Below, piece after piece: positions 1-9,729 of a stretch of DNA of 64,000 nt; position 1 is the first letter of the stretch; each line of letters starts with the position of its first letter. The stretch is from Frigoribacterium sp. JB110. Its GTDB lineage: Bacteria > Actinomycetota > Actinomycetes > Actinomycetales > Microbacteriaceae. The DNA is taken from the NCBI RefSeq assembly GCF_900163665.1, contig NZ_FUIA01000025.1, positions 329,426 to 393,425 of the forward strand. The letters run 5' to 3'. The notes under the pieces are model-generated. The model worked only from the letters and a program-made list of their open reading frames with translations, was not told the DNA's origin and did not search any database. The translations under genes were made by a program, and so were the position numbers.

Positions 1-374
1 ATCACGTCATCGCCGGGTTCGAGCACGGATACGACACGGTGGTGGGCGAACGCGGCTACCGGCTCTCCGGCGGGGAGAAGCAGCGCATCGCCATCGCGCG
101 CGTGCTGCTGAAGGATCCTCCGGTGCTGCTGCTCGACGAGGCGACAAGCGCGCTCGACACCGTCAGCGAGCGCATCGTGCAGGAAGCGCTCGACCAGGCG
201 GCCCGAGGACGCACGACGCTGTCGATCGCCCACCGACTCTCGACCGTGATCGATGCCGATGTGATCCACGTCGTCGACGGAGGGCGGATCGCCGAGTCGG
301 GAACGCACGATGAGCTCGTCGCCTCCGGCGGGCTCTACGCCGCGCTCGCCGCGGAGCAGCTCGGCCACGCCTGA
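1..374 (+). CDS. ABC transporter ATP-binding protein, C-terminal part (5' end outside window)
   Basis: Only the last ~124 codons are present; the frame is open from base 3. The visible part of the nucleotide-binding domain carries the ABC signature LSGGEKQR, a Walker B segment [12 protein letters not shown], and the switch histidine in SIAHRLSTV. It ends with the usual [18 protein letters not shown] segment. This pattern is typical of exporter-type (ABCB/MsbA-like) half transporters whose membrane domain precedes the ATPase, so the missing part is probably a six-helix membrane domain. Substrate cannot be judged. It converges on the NrtR-like gene, with a palindromic repeat between them. Confidence 0.9.
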   Translation, partial: HVIAGFEHGYDTVVGERGYRLSGGEKQRIAIARVLLKDPPVLLLDEATSALDTVSERIVQEALDQAARGRTTLSIAHRLSTVIDADVIHVVDGGRIAESGTHDELVASGGLYAALAAEQLGHA

Positions 375-399
375 GGTCGGTCGATCGGCCAGGCTCACG

Positions 400-477
400 G
401 CTGCCGAGATGCGCACTTCTGCGACGTCCGGGCGACCAGAGCGGCGCATCTCGACGAGAGATGCGCATCTCGGCAGC
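400..477. repeat. Intergenic palindromic repeat, family B, copy 1
   Basis: A 16-bp perfect inverted repeat (400-415 with 462-477, arm GCTGCCGAGATGCGCA) encloses a further GCGCATCTCG word. It lies between two convergent genes. Related elements are at 62617-62690 (opposite orientation) and 63895-63965. It may act as a bidirectional terminator, but there is no T tract. Confidence 0.6.
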
Positions 478-487
478 GGGGCGCGGG

Positions 488-1201
488 TCAGAAAGCGGAG
501 GTGTCGGCCGTGTCGAGGTCGGCGTTGTAGCGGAACAGGCGCGCGGGGCGGTGCTTGCCCTTGCGGAACTCCTCGGTCGGGATGAGCGCCTCGCTGGTCT
601 CGATCAGGCGGCGGAAGTTCGACGGGTCGAGCCGGCTGCCCAGCACCAGTTCGTACACCTCCCGCAGCTCGGTGAGGGTGAAGCGGTCGGGAAGGAGGCC
701 TGCGGCGATGCGGCTGTAGCCGACCTTGTTGCGCAGCCGCCACACGGCGTACTCGACGATGCGATTGTGGTCGAAGGCGAGCTCCGGCAGATCGTCCACG
801 TCGAACCACTCGACGTTCTCCGGAGCATCGGCCGCTGCGCGCTGGGCCTCGACGTGGTCCTGGCGCAGCAGCGCCCAGTAGATCACCGAGACCACACGGG
901 TCGGGGAGCGGTCCACGTCGCCGAACGCGTAGAGCTGCTCGAGGTAGCTCGGCGTCAGCGCCGTCGTCTCCTCGAGGGCGCGTGCCGCTGCAGCATCGAG
1001 GCCCTCGTCGGCTCCGAGCCATCCGCCCGGCAGCGCCCAGCGACCGTGGAAGGGCTCGCGCGTGCGCCGCACGAGCGGGAGCATCAGCGAATCGGTGCCG
1101 TTGCCGGTGGAACGCAGCGAGAAGATGGCGGCCGAGACCGCCACCCGGATGCCGTCGGCTGCGGCGGGGTCCGCTTGTCCGGTGGAGGGCGCAGTACTCA
1201 C
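488..1201 (-). CDS. NrtR-like transcriptional regulator (degenerate Nudix domain plus winged helix)
   Basis: 237 aa. The N-terminal ~150 residues have a Nudix fold with an eroded Nudix box: G(x5)E(x7)R is kept in the GGWLGADEG...R region, but the following residues read RALEETTAL where active enzymes have REUXEEXGU, so two acidic residues and the glycine are lost. The C-terminal third (TLTELREVYELVLG onward) matches the winged-helix part of NrtR-type regulators of NAD metabolism. Loss of catalysis with retention of ligand binding is typical of that family. A GTG start at 1201 is supported by a TAGGAT hexamer 6 nt upstream. No NAD genes are adjacent here, so its target is unknown. A plain Nudix hydrolase is the alternative. 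Confidence 0.75.
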   Translation of the reverse strand: MSTAPSTGQADPAAADGIRVAVSAAIFSLRSTGNGTDSLMLPLVRRTREPFHGRWALPGGWLGADEGLDAAAARALEETTALTPSYLEQLYAFGDVDRSPTRVVSVIYWALLRQDHVEAQRAAADAPENVEWFDVDDLPELAFDHNRIVEYAVWRLRNKVGYSRIAAGLLPDRFTLTELREVYELVLGSRLDPSNFRRLIETSEALIPTEEFRKGKHRPARLFRYNADLDTADTSAF

Positions 1202-1207
1202 CCCAGA

Positions 1208-1213
1208 ATCCTA
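1208..1213 (-). promoter_or_regulatory. Leaderless -10 hexamer of the NrtR-like gene
   Basis: TAGGAT on the minus strand, 6 nt before the GTG at 1201, which puts the transcription start at the start codon. No Shine-Dalgarno sequence is visible. Confidence 0.5.
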
Positions 1214-1346
1214 TGCGGCCCACGGCAGGAGTCGCATGCCGCGGACATGCCGATGGGTTGCTCTATCGGCCGAGGCCGCCCTGCTCTATTCTGAACGTGT
1301 CGGCACGCATCACCGCCGATGACAACCGAACATCGGCCCAACGTCC

Positions 1347-1545
1347 TGTTGCGGGAGAGCCCCGATCGCCATCGGGCACCGAAGGAGCAAGCCTCCCCGC
1401 CAATCTCTCAGGTACGCGTACCGCGCAGGTCGGGCCACTCTGAAAAGCGGAGCCCGTGCTCCCGCCGAAGGTGAAAGACACCGGTGCAGCAAGCGCACCG
1501 AAGCAGTCCGTCGAAGCTCTCAGGTTCATGACAGAGGGGGAGTTC
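1347..1545 (+). promoter_or_regulatory. Tandem glycine riboswitch upstream of gcvT
   Basis: Two consecutive glycine aptamers are readable. The first runs from GCGGGAGAG (1351) through CACCGAAGGAGCAAGCC to CTCTCAGGTA and ACTCTG (about 1443). The second runs from about 1445 through CGCCGAAGGTGAAAG to CTCTCAGGTTCATGACAG (about 1541). These are the conserved core words of the glycine riboswitch class, which usually occurs as a cooperative pair and turns on glycine cleavage genes when glycine is abundant. The gene that follows is gcvT. About 60 nt separate the second aptamer from the ribosome binding site, enough for an expression platform. Confidence 0.95.
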
Positions 1546-1602
1546 ATGGCGGCGCATCCGCGCCTCATCGAACACCCGCCCTGGCGATGAAGGAGGGCCC
1601 GG

Positions 1603-2721
1603 ATGAACTCGATCGACGAGACGACCTCGCAGCGCGATTCCCCGTTGCGCGCTGAGCACGAAGCGCTCGGCGCGAGCTTCACGGACTTCGGCGGATGGAT
1701 GATGCCCGTCCTCTACGGCTCCGATCTGGCTGAGCATCACGCCGTGCGCCATGCCGCCGGTCTGTTCGACATCTCGCACATGGGCGAACTGCGGATCACC
1801 GGCGCGGATGCCGCGTCGTTCCTCGACCTCGCCCTGGCGAGCTGGCTCTCCGCGCTGGCGGTGGGGCGCGCGAGGTACACCATGATTCTCGCCGCGGACG
1901 GCGGGACTATCGACGACCTGATCGTGTACCGGCTCGCTGACGATCAGTTCCTCGTGATCGCGAACGCCGGCAACACGTACGCGGTGCGCGAGGCGCTCGC
2001 GGCGCGCGTCGCGTCGAACGACGTCACGGTCGAAGACGTCTCGGACTCGTACGCGCTGATCGCAGTGCAGGGCCCTACGTCACAGGCGATCCTCGGGTCG
2101 ACATCCGGAATCGAGGATCTCGGCGATCCATGGGACGAACAGCGCCCATACGGCTGGACGGACGCGACTTTCGACGGTGCCCCGCTGCTGATCGCGCGGA
2201 CCGGCTACACCGGAGAAGACGGGTTCGAGCTTCTCATCCGGCGTGAGCACGCCGCCGTGCTGTGGCGCTCGCTGCTGGCAGCGGGGGAGGCACACGGCCT
2301 CGTGCCCGCAGGGCTCGCCGCGCGAGACACGCTCCGCCTGGAGGCGGGCATGCCGCTCTACGGCCACGAACTGTCGCGTGAGATCGTGCCGGCGCAGGCG
2401 GGGCTCGGCACGGTGATCCCGGCCGACAAGACCGGCTTCATCGGCGAAGCCGCGAAGATCCCGCGCGCTGATGCGCCTGTGCTCGTCGGGCTCGTCAGCG
2501 ATGGTCGCCGCGCGGGCAGGGCCGGCTACGCCGTGCTGCGCGGCGAGGAACGAGTGGGCGAGCTCACCAGTGGCGCGCTCAGCCCCACGCTCGGCCATCC
2601 CATCGCCATGGCTTTCATCGACCCGTCCGCGGTCGGAGCCGATGACCTCACCATCGACGTGCGCGGAACGCGCATCGCCGCCACCACGACCGCACTGCCC
2701 TTCTACAGGAGGAAGAAATGA
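1603..2721 (+). CDS. gcvT: Glycine cleavage system T protein (aminomethyltransferase)
   Basis: 372 aa. Transfers the methylene unit from the aminomethyl-lipoyl arm of GcvH to tetrahydrofolate, releasing ammonia and making 5,10-methylene-THF. The N-terminus (LGASFTDFGGWMMPVLYG, then HHAVRHAAGLFDISHMGE) is the typical GcvT opening, and YTGEDGFE near residue 202 is another family landmark. The C-terminal domain ends in [13 protein letters not shown]. The start ATG is preceded by AGGAGGG at 1591-1597. It is the first gene of the riboswitch-controlled operon and overlaps gcvH by 4 nt (ATGA), indicating translational coupling. Confidence 0.97.
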   Translation: MNSIDETTSQRDSPLRAEHEALGASFTDFGGWMMPVLYGSDLAEHHAVRHAAGLFDISHMGELRITGADAASFLDLALASWLSALAVGRARYTMILAADGGTIDDLIVYRLADDQFLVIANAGNTYAVREALAARVASNDVTVEDVSDSYALIAVQGPTSQAILGSTSGIEDLGDPWDEQRPYGWTDATFDGAPLLIARTGYTGEDGFELLIRREHAAVLWRSLLAAGEAHGLVPAGLAARDTLRLEAGMPLYGHELSREIVPAQAGLGTVIPADKTGFIGEAAKIPRADAPVLVGLVSDGRRAGRAGYAVLRGEERVGELTSGALSPTLGHPIAMAFIDPSAVGADDLTIDVRGTRIAATTTALPFYRRKK

Positions 2722-3097
2722 CCGCTCTCAACGCACTGGGGTACACCAGCGAACACGAGTGGGTCGCCGTCGCGGACGGCATCGCGACCATCGGCATCAC
2801 CGACTACGCCGCAGAACAGCTCGGGGACATCGTCTACGTCGACCTGCCGACCGACAACGCGACGCTCACCTCGGGCCAGGTGATGGGCGAACTGGAATCC
2901 ACCAAATCGGTGTCGGAGCTGTTCGCGCCCGTCGACGGTGAGGTGATCGAACTCAACGGGCAGGTCGATGTCGACCCGGCGCTGGTGAACCGCGATCCGT
3001 TCGGTGACGGGTGGCTGGTCAGGGTGCAGCTGTTCGGCCAGCCGCTCGCGGGACTGCTCGATCGCGCCGCGTACCTCCGGCTGACCGGCGGTGAGGA

Positions 3098-3101
<4 letters not shown>
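2718..3101 (+). CDS. gcvH: Glycine cleavage system H protein (lipoyl carrier)
   Basis: 127 aa, the normal length. Carries the lipoic acid that shuttles the aminomethyl group between GcvP, GcvT and the lipoamide dehydrogenase. The lipoylation site is K63 in [12 protein letters not shown]. Start and stop codons overlap the flanking genes by 4 nt on each side, so T, H and P are read as one coupled message. The L protein is not in the window and is presumably shared with another 2-oxoacid dehydrogenase complex. Confidence 0.97.
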
Positions 3102-5953
<2,852 letters not shown>

Positions 5954-5965
5954 CGCGGGGGTAAT

Positions 5966-6025
5966 TCTTCATTTCTGGCACATCTCCGGTGGTGTGCCCA
6001 CCCGGAGATGTGCCAGAAATGAAGA
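5966..6025. repeat. 60-bp palindromic intergenic repeat, family A, copy 1
   Basis: Perfect 24-bp inverted repeat, 5966-5989 with 6002-6025, around a 12-nt loop. It sits between the 3' ends of gcvP and the convergent NUDIX gene. It is identical over all 60 bases to 8623-8682 and similar to 21342-21401. It probably acts as a bidirectional terminator or mRNA 3'-end stabiliser; a small mobile palindrome is the alternative. Confidence 0.8.
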
Positions 6026-6033
6026 GATACGCG

Positions 6034-6453
6034 TCAGAGTGCGCGAGCGCGCAGTGCGGGGAGGATGTGATCGATCATCAGCGGGGCGAACTCGTCGCCC
6101 AGGGGGCCGTCGGCATCCACCCAGCGCAGCTCCTCGATCTCGGCGGCGGGGGAGACGACCTCGACCGGCGGGTGCGTGAACACGGTGCCGCGCACGCGGT
6201 AGCCACCCTCGTTCGCTGCGGGGGCCTCGAATGTGCCGAGCAGGCTCATACAGTCTCGATCGAGCTCGACGCTCAGCTCCTCCCGGATCTCCCGCACTGC
6301 CGCATCGACCGCGCTCTCCCCGGGTTCCGGCTTGCCTCCCGGCTGCATGAACATCCGGGTGCCCCGTTTGCGCACGGAGAGCACCGCTCCCGTCTCCGGG
6401 TGCCGAAGCACAACGGCGCTGACGTGGATGATCCGGTTCTCGTGATCGATCAC
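6034..6453 (-). CDS. NUDIX hydrolase
   Basis: 139 aa. The Nudix box is almost intact: G(KPEPG)E(SAVDAAV)REIREELSV, with serine in place of the final glycine. The phrase RGTRMFMQPGGKPEPGES and the C-terminal EIEELRWVDADG are common in small actinobacterial NUDIX enzymes acting on nucleoside diphosphate derivatives; the substrate is not predictable. The GTG start at 6453 overlaps the stop of the upstream NUDIX gene by 4 nt (GTGA), so the two form a coupled operon. An open frame continues further upstream but lies antisense to nothing meaningful and has no family resemblance. Confidence 0.85.
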   Translation of the reverse strand: MIDHENRIIHVSAVVLRHPETGAVLSVRKRGTRMFMQPGGKPEPGESAVDAAVREIREELSVELDRDCMSLLGTFEAPAANEGGYRVRGTVFTHPPVEVVSPAAEIEELRWVDADGPLGDEFAPLMIDHILPALRARAL

Positions 6454-6983
6454 GCGTCGGCCTCCGCGCTGACGGCGCTGCTCGGATGCGCCTTCGCCGG
6501 GGAGACCGGCTCCGTTTCGAAGCGAGCGGTGCCAGCGTGCTCGAGTGCGGCGCGCACACGGTCGAGCATGTCGGCATTCAGACCAGCGGCATCGAGATCG
6601 GCGACCGGATGCCACCACGCGCTGACGTTCTCGCCGTCGGCCGGATGCGGTTCTCCCGAGACATATCGACAACGGAATACGATGTCGAGGTACTGGGCCT
6701 CGTCGCCGTTGGCGTACCGCATCGGCGGAAGCGAGCGCACCTGCACAAGCGCGTCGGCCTCGGCGATGATGTCCGCCTCTTCGGCGACCTCGCGCACCGC
6801 GGCAACGGCCGGCTGCTCGCCGGGATCGACGATGCCCGTCACAGGGGTGATCATGCTGTTGTCGCCGCGTTCGACGAGCAGAACGTCGTCGCCGCGCACC
6901 ACAACAGCCGTCACACCCGTGAGCCAGAGCATCTCGTGCCCGACCTTCTCGCGCAGTCGCAGGATGAAATCGGGCGTCGCCAT
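6450..6983 (-). CDS. NUDIX hydrolase
   Basis: 177 aa. Complete Nudix box G(IVDPG)E(QPAVAAV)REVAEEADI at about residues 50-72, preceded by TAVVVRGDDVLLVERGD. The C-terminal tail (about residues 150-177) is alanine and proline rich and probably disordered. The ATG at 6983 has a TAGGCT hexamer 6 nt upstream and no Shine-Dalgarno, which suggests a leaderless message. It is the first gene of a two-NUDIX operon. Many relatives act on mutagenic or capped nucleotides, but a specific substrate would be a guess. Confidence 0.88.
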   Translation of the reverse strand: MATPDFILRLREKVGHEMLWLTGVTAVVVRGDDVLLVERGDNSMITPVTGIVDPGEQPAVAAVREVAEEADIIAEADALVQVRSLPPMRYANGDEAQYLDIVFRCRYVSGEPHPADGENVSAWWHPVADLDAAGLNADMLDRVRAALEHAGTARFETEPVSPAKAHPSSAVSAEADA

Positions 6984-6989
6984 GCGTCC

Positions 6990-6995
6990 AGCCTA
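6990..6995 (-). promoter_or_regulatory. Leaderless -10 hexamer of the NUDIX operon
   Basis: TAGGCT on the minus strand, 6 nt before the ATG at 6983. Confidence 0.5.
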
Positions 6996-7127
6996 CGTCG
7001 ATGCGTGGGCCGTTTCGGTAGTGTCGCGCTTCGATGACTGCCTGCGATCGCACCAATCGACTCGGTCCGTGAGCCTTGCATCGATTGCCGTGCGGCGCGG
7101 TCTGGAAGCGCGGGTCGGAGACGGCCG

Positions 7128-7556
7128 ATGACGGGCGTGGACATCCGCACGTTGGTGGCTTCCGACATCGACGCGGTCATCGCGCTGTGGGAGATGACGG
7201 GGCTCACCCGCCCGTGGAACGATCCGCGCGCCGATATCAACCGAGCGCGCAGCGTTTGGCCGGAGCTTCTGCTGGTGGCCGTCGTCAGCGAGGCGGTCGT
7301 GGGCTCCGTGCTGGCTGGCTACGACGGGCATCGTGGATGGCTGTACTACCTCGCCACCGACCCGTCGCGCCGACGGGAAGGAATCGCCGCCGCGCTCGTG
7401 GCGGAGGCGGAGCAGAGGCTCGTGGAACTCGGCTGTCCGAAAGTGCAGCTGATGGTGCGAGCCGGGAACACCGATGTGCTCGACTTCTACGATGCCCGCG
7501 GCTACGACCGCTCCGACGTGCTGGTGACGGGAAAGCGCCTCATCTCGGACGAATGA
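7128..7556 (+). CDS. GNAT family N-acetyltransferase (YpeA-like)
   Basis: 142 aa, full length for a single GNAT domain. The acetyl-CoA binding motif A is visible as LATDPSRRREGIAAALVAEAE (about residues 75-95). The ending LMVRAGNTDVLDFYDARGYDRSDVLVTGKRL is typical of the YpeA group. It transfers an acetyl group from acetyl-CoA to an unknown amine. It stands alone between the NUDIX pair and a minus-strand gene and ends 3 nt from the latter's stop. Confidence 0.88.
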   Translation: MTGVDIRTLVASDIDAVIALWEMTGLTRPWNDPRADINRARSVWPELLLVAVVSEAVVGSVLAGYDGHRGWLYYLATDPSRRREGIAAALVAEAEQRLVELGCPKVQLMVRAGNTDVLDFYDARGYDRSDVLVTGKRLISDE

Positions 7557-7559
7557 CCG

Positions 7560-8525
7560 CTACAGGATGGCGGCGAGGGTTCTGAGCGGTTCCCAGCGCG
7601 GCACTCGCACCTCAGGTACGCCGACGGCGCGGAGGATCGCCTGTAGGCGGGTGGGGCGTCCGACGTCCTCCCAGATCCACCGGGTGAAGCCCGATGCGCT
7701 TCGTCGCAGCACATCCTCTCGGCGCTTTTCAAGCCATACGGCTCGCTCGGGGAGCTGCCCGTCCAATGTGTACTTCGAACGGCCGTCCGCCTCGCCGATG
7801 ATGTCTGCGCGTCTCCAGAAGCAGTCGACGCGATACTCGTTCCCGTCCATGCCGCCGACGCTGACCTGAAGCTCCGGCGCCTCGAACCCGAGCCATTCGA
7901 TCTCTACGATCGACAGCGTCTCGAGCGGTGACTCCGGAAGTGGCGTCGTTGTCGTAAGCGGCCAGCGAGCCGCTGCCCTGCCGCGCTTGCTCTGGCGCGA
8001 TTCGTTTGCGTCCAGGAGCAGGTCCGAACTGCAGTCACCGAGACGCAGCAGAGCGTCAGCAGCGACGCGCGCAACGGCCGGATGACGGCTCCGGGCAAGG
8101 TTCACGACAGTGTCGACAGGGGGCGTCAACGCTGCACCGGGCGTTGTGACGACATCGGGTTCGTCTTTGAGATGGTGCCATTGGACGTCACCGACGAGTC
8201 GCGCGTCTCCGGATCGGGGAGCGATGGCGTGGATGTGCGGCTGTGCCCCCAGCAGTGGAAGCCCCCAGAGCGCAGCCGCCGACTCGTGCGTGAGCACGGC
8301 ATAGGGCGCTTTGAGTGCGAATGCATGGACCCGCACGAGGTACCGGTCCCAAGGAGGCAGCTGCTCCCAGTCGTGGCTGGGGACGTACACGCCGCTTCGC
8401 ACTCGACGGAGCTCGCCTCTGCGCACAGCGTGATCGAACCGCATCCCTCCCTCAACGCGGCGAATCAGCGGCACCGGGCAGGGGCGAACTGGGAGGGAAA
8501 CCAGCGGAGACACAGTCGTCGTCAT
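7560..8525 (-). CDS. AbiEi-like antitoxin-domain protein with PD-(D/E)XK-like C-terminus, orphan
   Basis: 321 aa. Residues ~1-190 resemble the type IV antitoxin (AbiEi) proteins common in actinobacteria: RRGELRRVRSGVYVP, then AVLTHESAAALWGLP. The last ~110 residues look like a Vsr/DUF559 restriction-fold domain: SPLET, then YRVDCFWRRADIIGEADGRSKY, then KRREDVLRR, with acidic residues spaced as in a PD-(D/E)XK core. No AbiEii nucleotidyltransferase toxin lies next to it, so it is an orphan. The ATG at 8525 starts MTTTVSPLVSLPV; a longer open frame upstream runs through a repeat and an unrelated gene and is not credible. A regulatory or defence role is inferred only from the family. Confidence 0.7.
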   Translation of the reverse strand: MTTTVSPLVSLPVRPCPVPLIRRVEGGMRFDHAVRRGELRRVRSGVYVPSHDWEQLPPWDRYLVRVHAFALKAPYAVLTHESAAALWGLPLLGAQPHIHAIAPRSGDARLVGDVQWHHLKDEPDVVTTPGAALTPPVDTVVNLARSRHPAVARVAADALLRLGDCSSDLLLDANESRQSKRGRAAARWPLTTTTPLPESPLETLSIVEIEWLGFEAPELQVSVGGMDGNEYRVDCFWRRADIIGEADGRSKYTLDGQLPERAVWLEKRREDVLRRSASGFTRWIWEDVGRPTRLQAILRAVGVPEVRVPRWEPLRTLAAIL

Positions 8526-8622
8526 GCGACGATCGTGCCGCGCTTCAGGGAAGAACGTGCGGAATGTGGAGAACTTCCGCCTTTCCCCGCACTGTGGAGG
8601 AAACGACGACCACCGGTACAAC

Positions 8623-8682
8623 TCTTCATTTCTGGCACATCTCCGGTGGTGTGCCCACCCGGAGATGTGCCAGAAATGAAGA
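8623..8682. repeat. 60-bp palindromic intergenic repeat, family A, copy 2
   Basis: Identical to 5966-6025 over all 60 bases, including the 12-nt loop. The arms are 8623-8646 and 8659-8682. It sits one base beyond the stop codon of the CPBP protease gene and 98 bases upstream of the AbiEi-like gene, so it lies at a gene 3' end, as copies 1 and 3 do. Confidence 0.8.
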
Positions 8683-8683
8683 A

Positions 8684-9448
8684 TCAGGGGAGGTAGGGGG
8701 CGGCGAGGGGGTAGCCGACGAAGGCGATGGTGTCGATGAGGGCGTGGGCGATGACCAGGGGCATGACGCGGCGCCAGCGCAGGAAGCACCAGCCAAAGAC
8801 GAGGCCCATCACGACGTTCCCCACGGCCATCGCCGGGCCCTGATAGAGGTGGTACGCGCCGCGCAGAAGGGCCACGGCGACGAGGATGGCCCAGCGGCTG
8901 CGCCACAGCGCGCCGAGGCGTGTGGCGAGGTAGCCGTTCAGGATGACCTCCTCGAGCAGGCCGGCGCGCACCGCCGACAGGATGAGCAGCGGAATCGTCC
9001 ACCACGCCTGGTCGAGCTCGCCCGCCTGCACCTGCACGGTGAGTCCCATCATCCGGCTGACGGCGTACAGCGCCAGCCCTGGCACACCGATCGCTGCGAC
9101 GAGCATCACGGCGACGCCGGTGTCGCGCCAGAACCGCGTGAGGTCCAGACCGATGCGCCGCAGCGCGCTGCGCCCGGGCTCCCAGAGCAGATACACCACC
9201 AGCGCCACCAGACACAGATCGAAGAACACATCGAGGACGCGGTACACGACGTCCCAGAACGGCTCCTCCGTCTGCGAGGGGTTCAGCTGAGCAGACTGCT
9301 CGGAGAGCGGACCGCGCAGAGCGGCCCGGATGAGCGACAGCAGCGAATAGAGCGCGGACTGCCCGAGTGTGAGGAACACGACGATGCCGATCTCCCACCA
9401 GAGACGGGTTCGGGTCGCGCCTGTCTCGATGTCCTGCCGCTGGCTCAC
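8684..9448 (-). CDS. CPBP family intramembrane glutamic protease (CAAX-protease-like)
   Basis: 254 aa with about seven hydrophobic segments. The CPBP motifs are present: motif 1 LLEEVILNGYLATRLG (about residues 160-175), motif 2 LLRGAYHLYQG, and motif 3 VIAHALIDTIAF. Motif 1 has asparagine where classical Rce1-like members have arginine; this is also seen in an actinobacterial subgroup, from memory. The GTG start is at 9448. It is divergent from the peptide transporter operon, sharing a 281-base intergenic region with an operator-like palindrome. Substrate unknown; maturation of prenylated or bacteriocin-like peptides is known for relatives. Confidence 0.85.
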   Translation of the reverse strand: MSQRQDIETGATRTRLWWEIGIVVFLTLGQSALYSLLSLIRAALRGPLSEQSAQLNPSQTEEPFWDVVYRVLDVFFDLCLVALVVYLLWEPGRSALRRIGLDLTRFWRDTGVAVMLVAAIGVPGLALYAVSRMMGLTVQVQAGELDQAWWTIPLLILSAVRAGLLEEVILNGYLATRLGALWRSRWAILVAVALLRGAYHLYQGPAMAVGNVVMGLVFGWCFLRWRRVMPLVIAHALIDTIAFVGYPLAAPYLP

Positions 9449-9563
9449 ATCGGCCAGCGTGCCACACGGATCTGTGCCGACAGCGGCGAACGTGTCGGCG
9501 ATGACACGAAGACGAACCGGAAGCGCCGCGAAGACAGTGCGACCAGGACAGGGGAGCCGGATG

Positions 9564-9588
9564 CCAGTTGTGCATATTGCGCAACTGG
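9564..9588. promoter_or_regulatory. 25-bp operator-like palindrome between CPBP protease and peptide transporter genes
   Basis: Outer arms CCAGTTG and CAACTGG plus inner GCA/TGC halves around a TAT centre; only one internal pair breaks the symmetry. Position and form suit a TetR or GntR type repressor site. A TTTGAT (9633-9638) and TAGAGT (9657-9662) pair with an 18-nt spacer could be the promoter of the transporter. No regulator gene is adjacent. Confidence 0.45.
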
Positions 9589-9729
9589 AGCCCCGATCCG
9601 TGTAAATCCTGTGTAACGGTTCGCTAGTCGGCTTTGATGGTTTCCTTTCAGAGGCATAGAGTCACTGGGCAGTCCGAGCGCGTTCACGCAACGCATCGGG
9701 CGTTCTTATCCCTTCCACAAGGAGCAACT

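Noticed and set aside
8526..9584. N-terminal extension of the AbiEi-like gene running to 9584
   Set aside because: It crosses the family A repeat and lies antisense or out of frame over the CPBP protease gene. The translation is arginine/alanine-rich noise.
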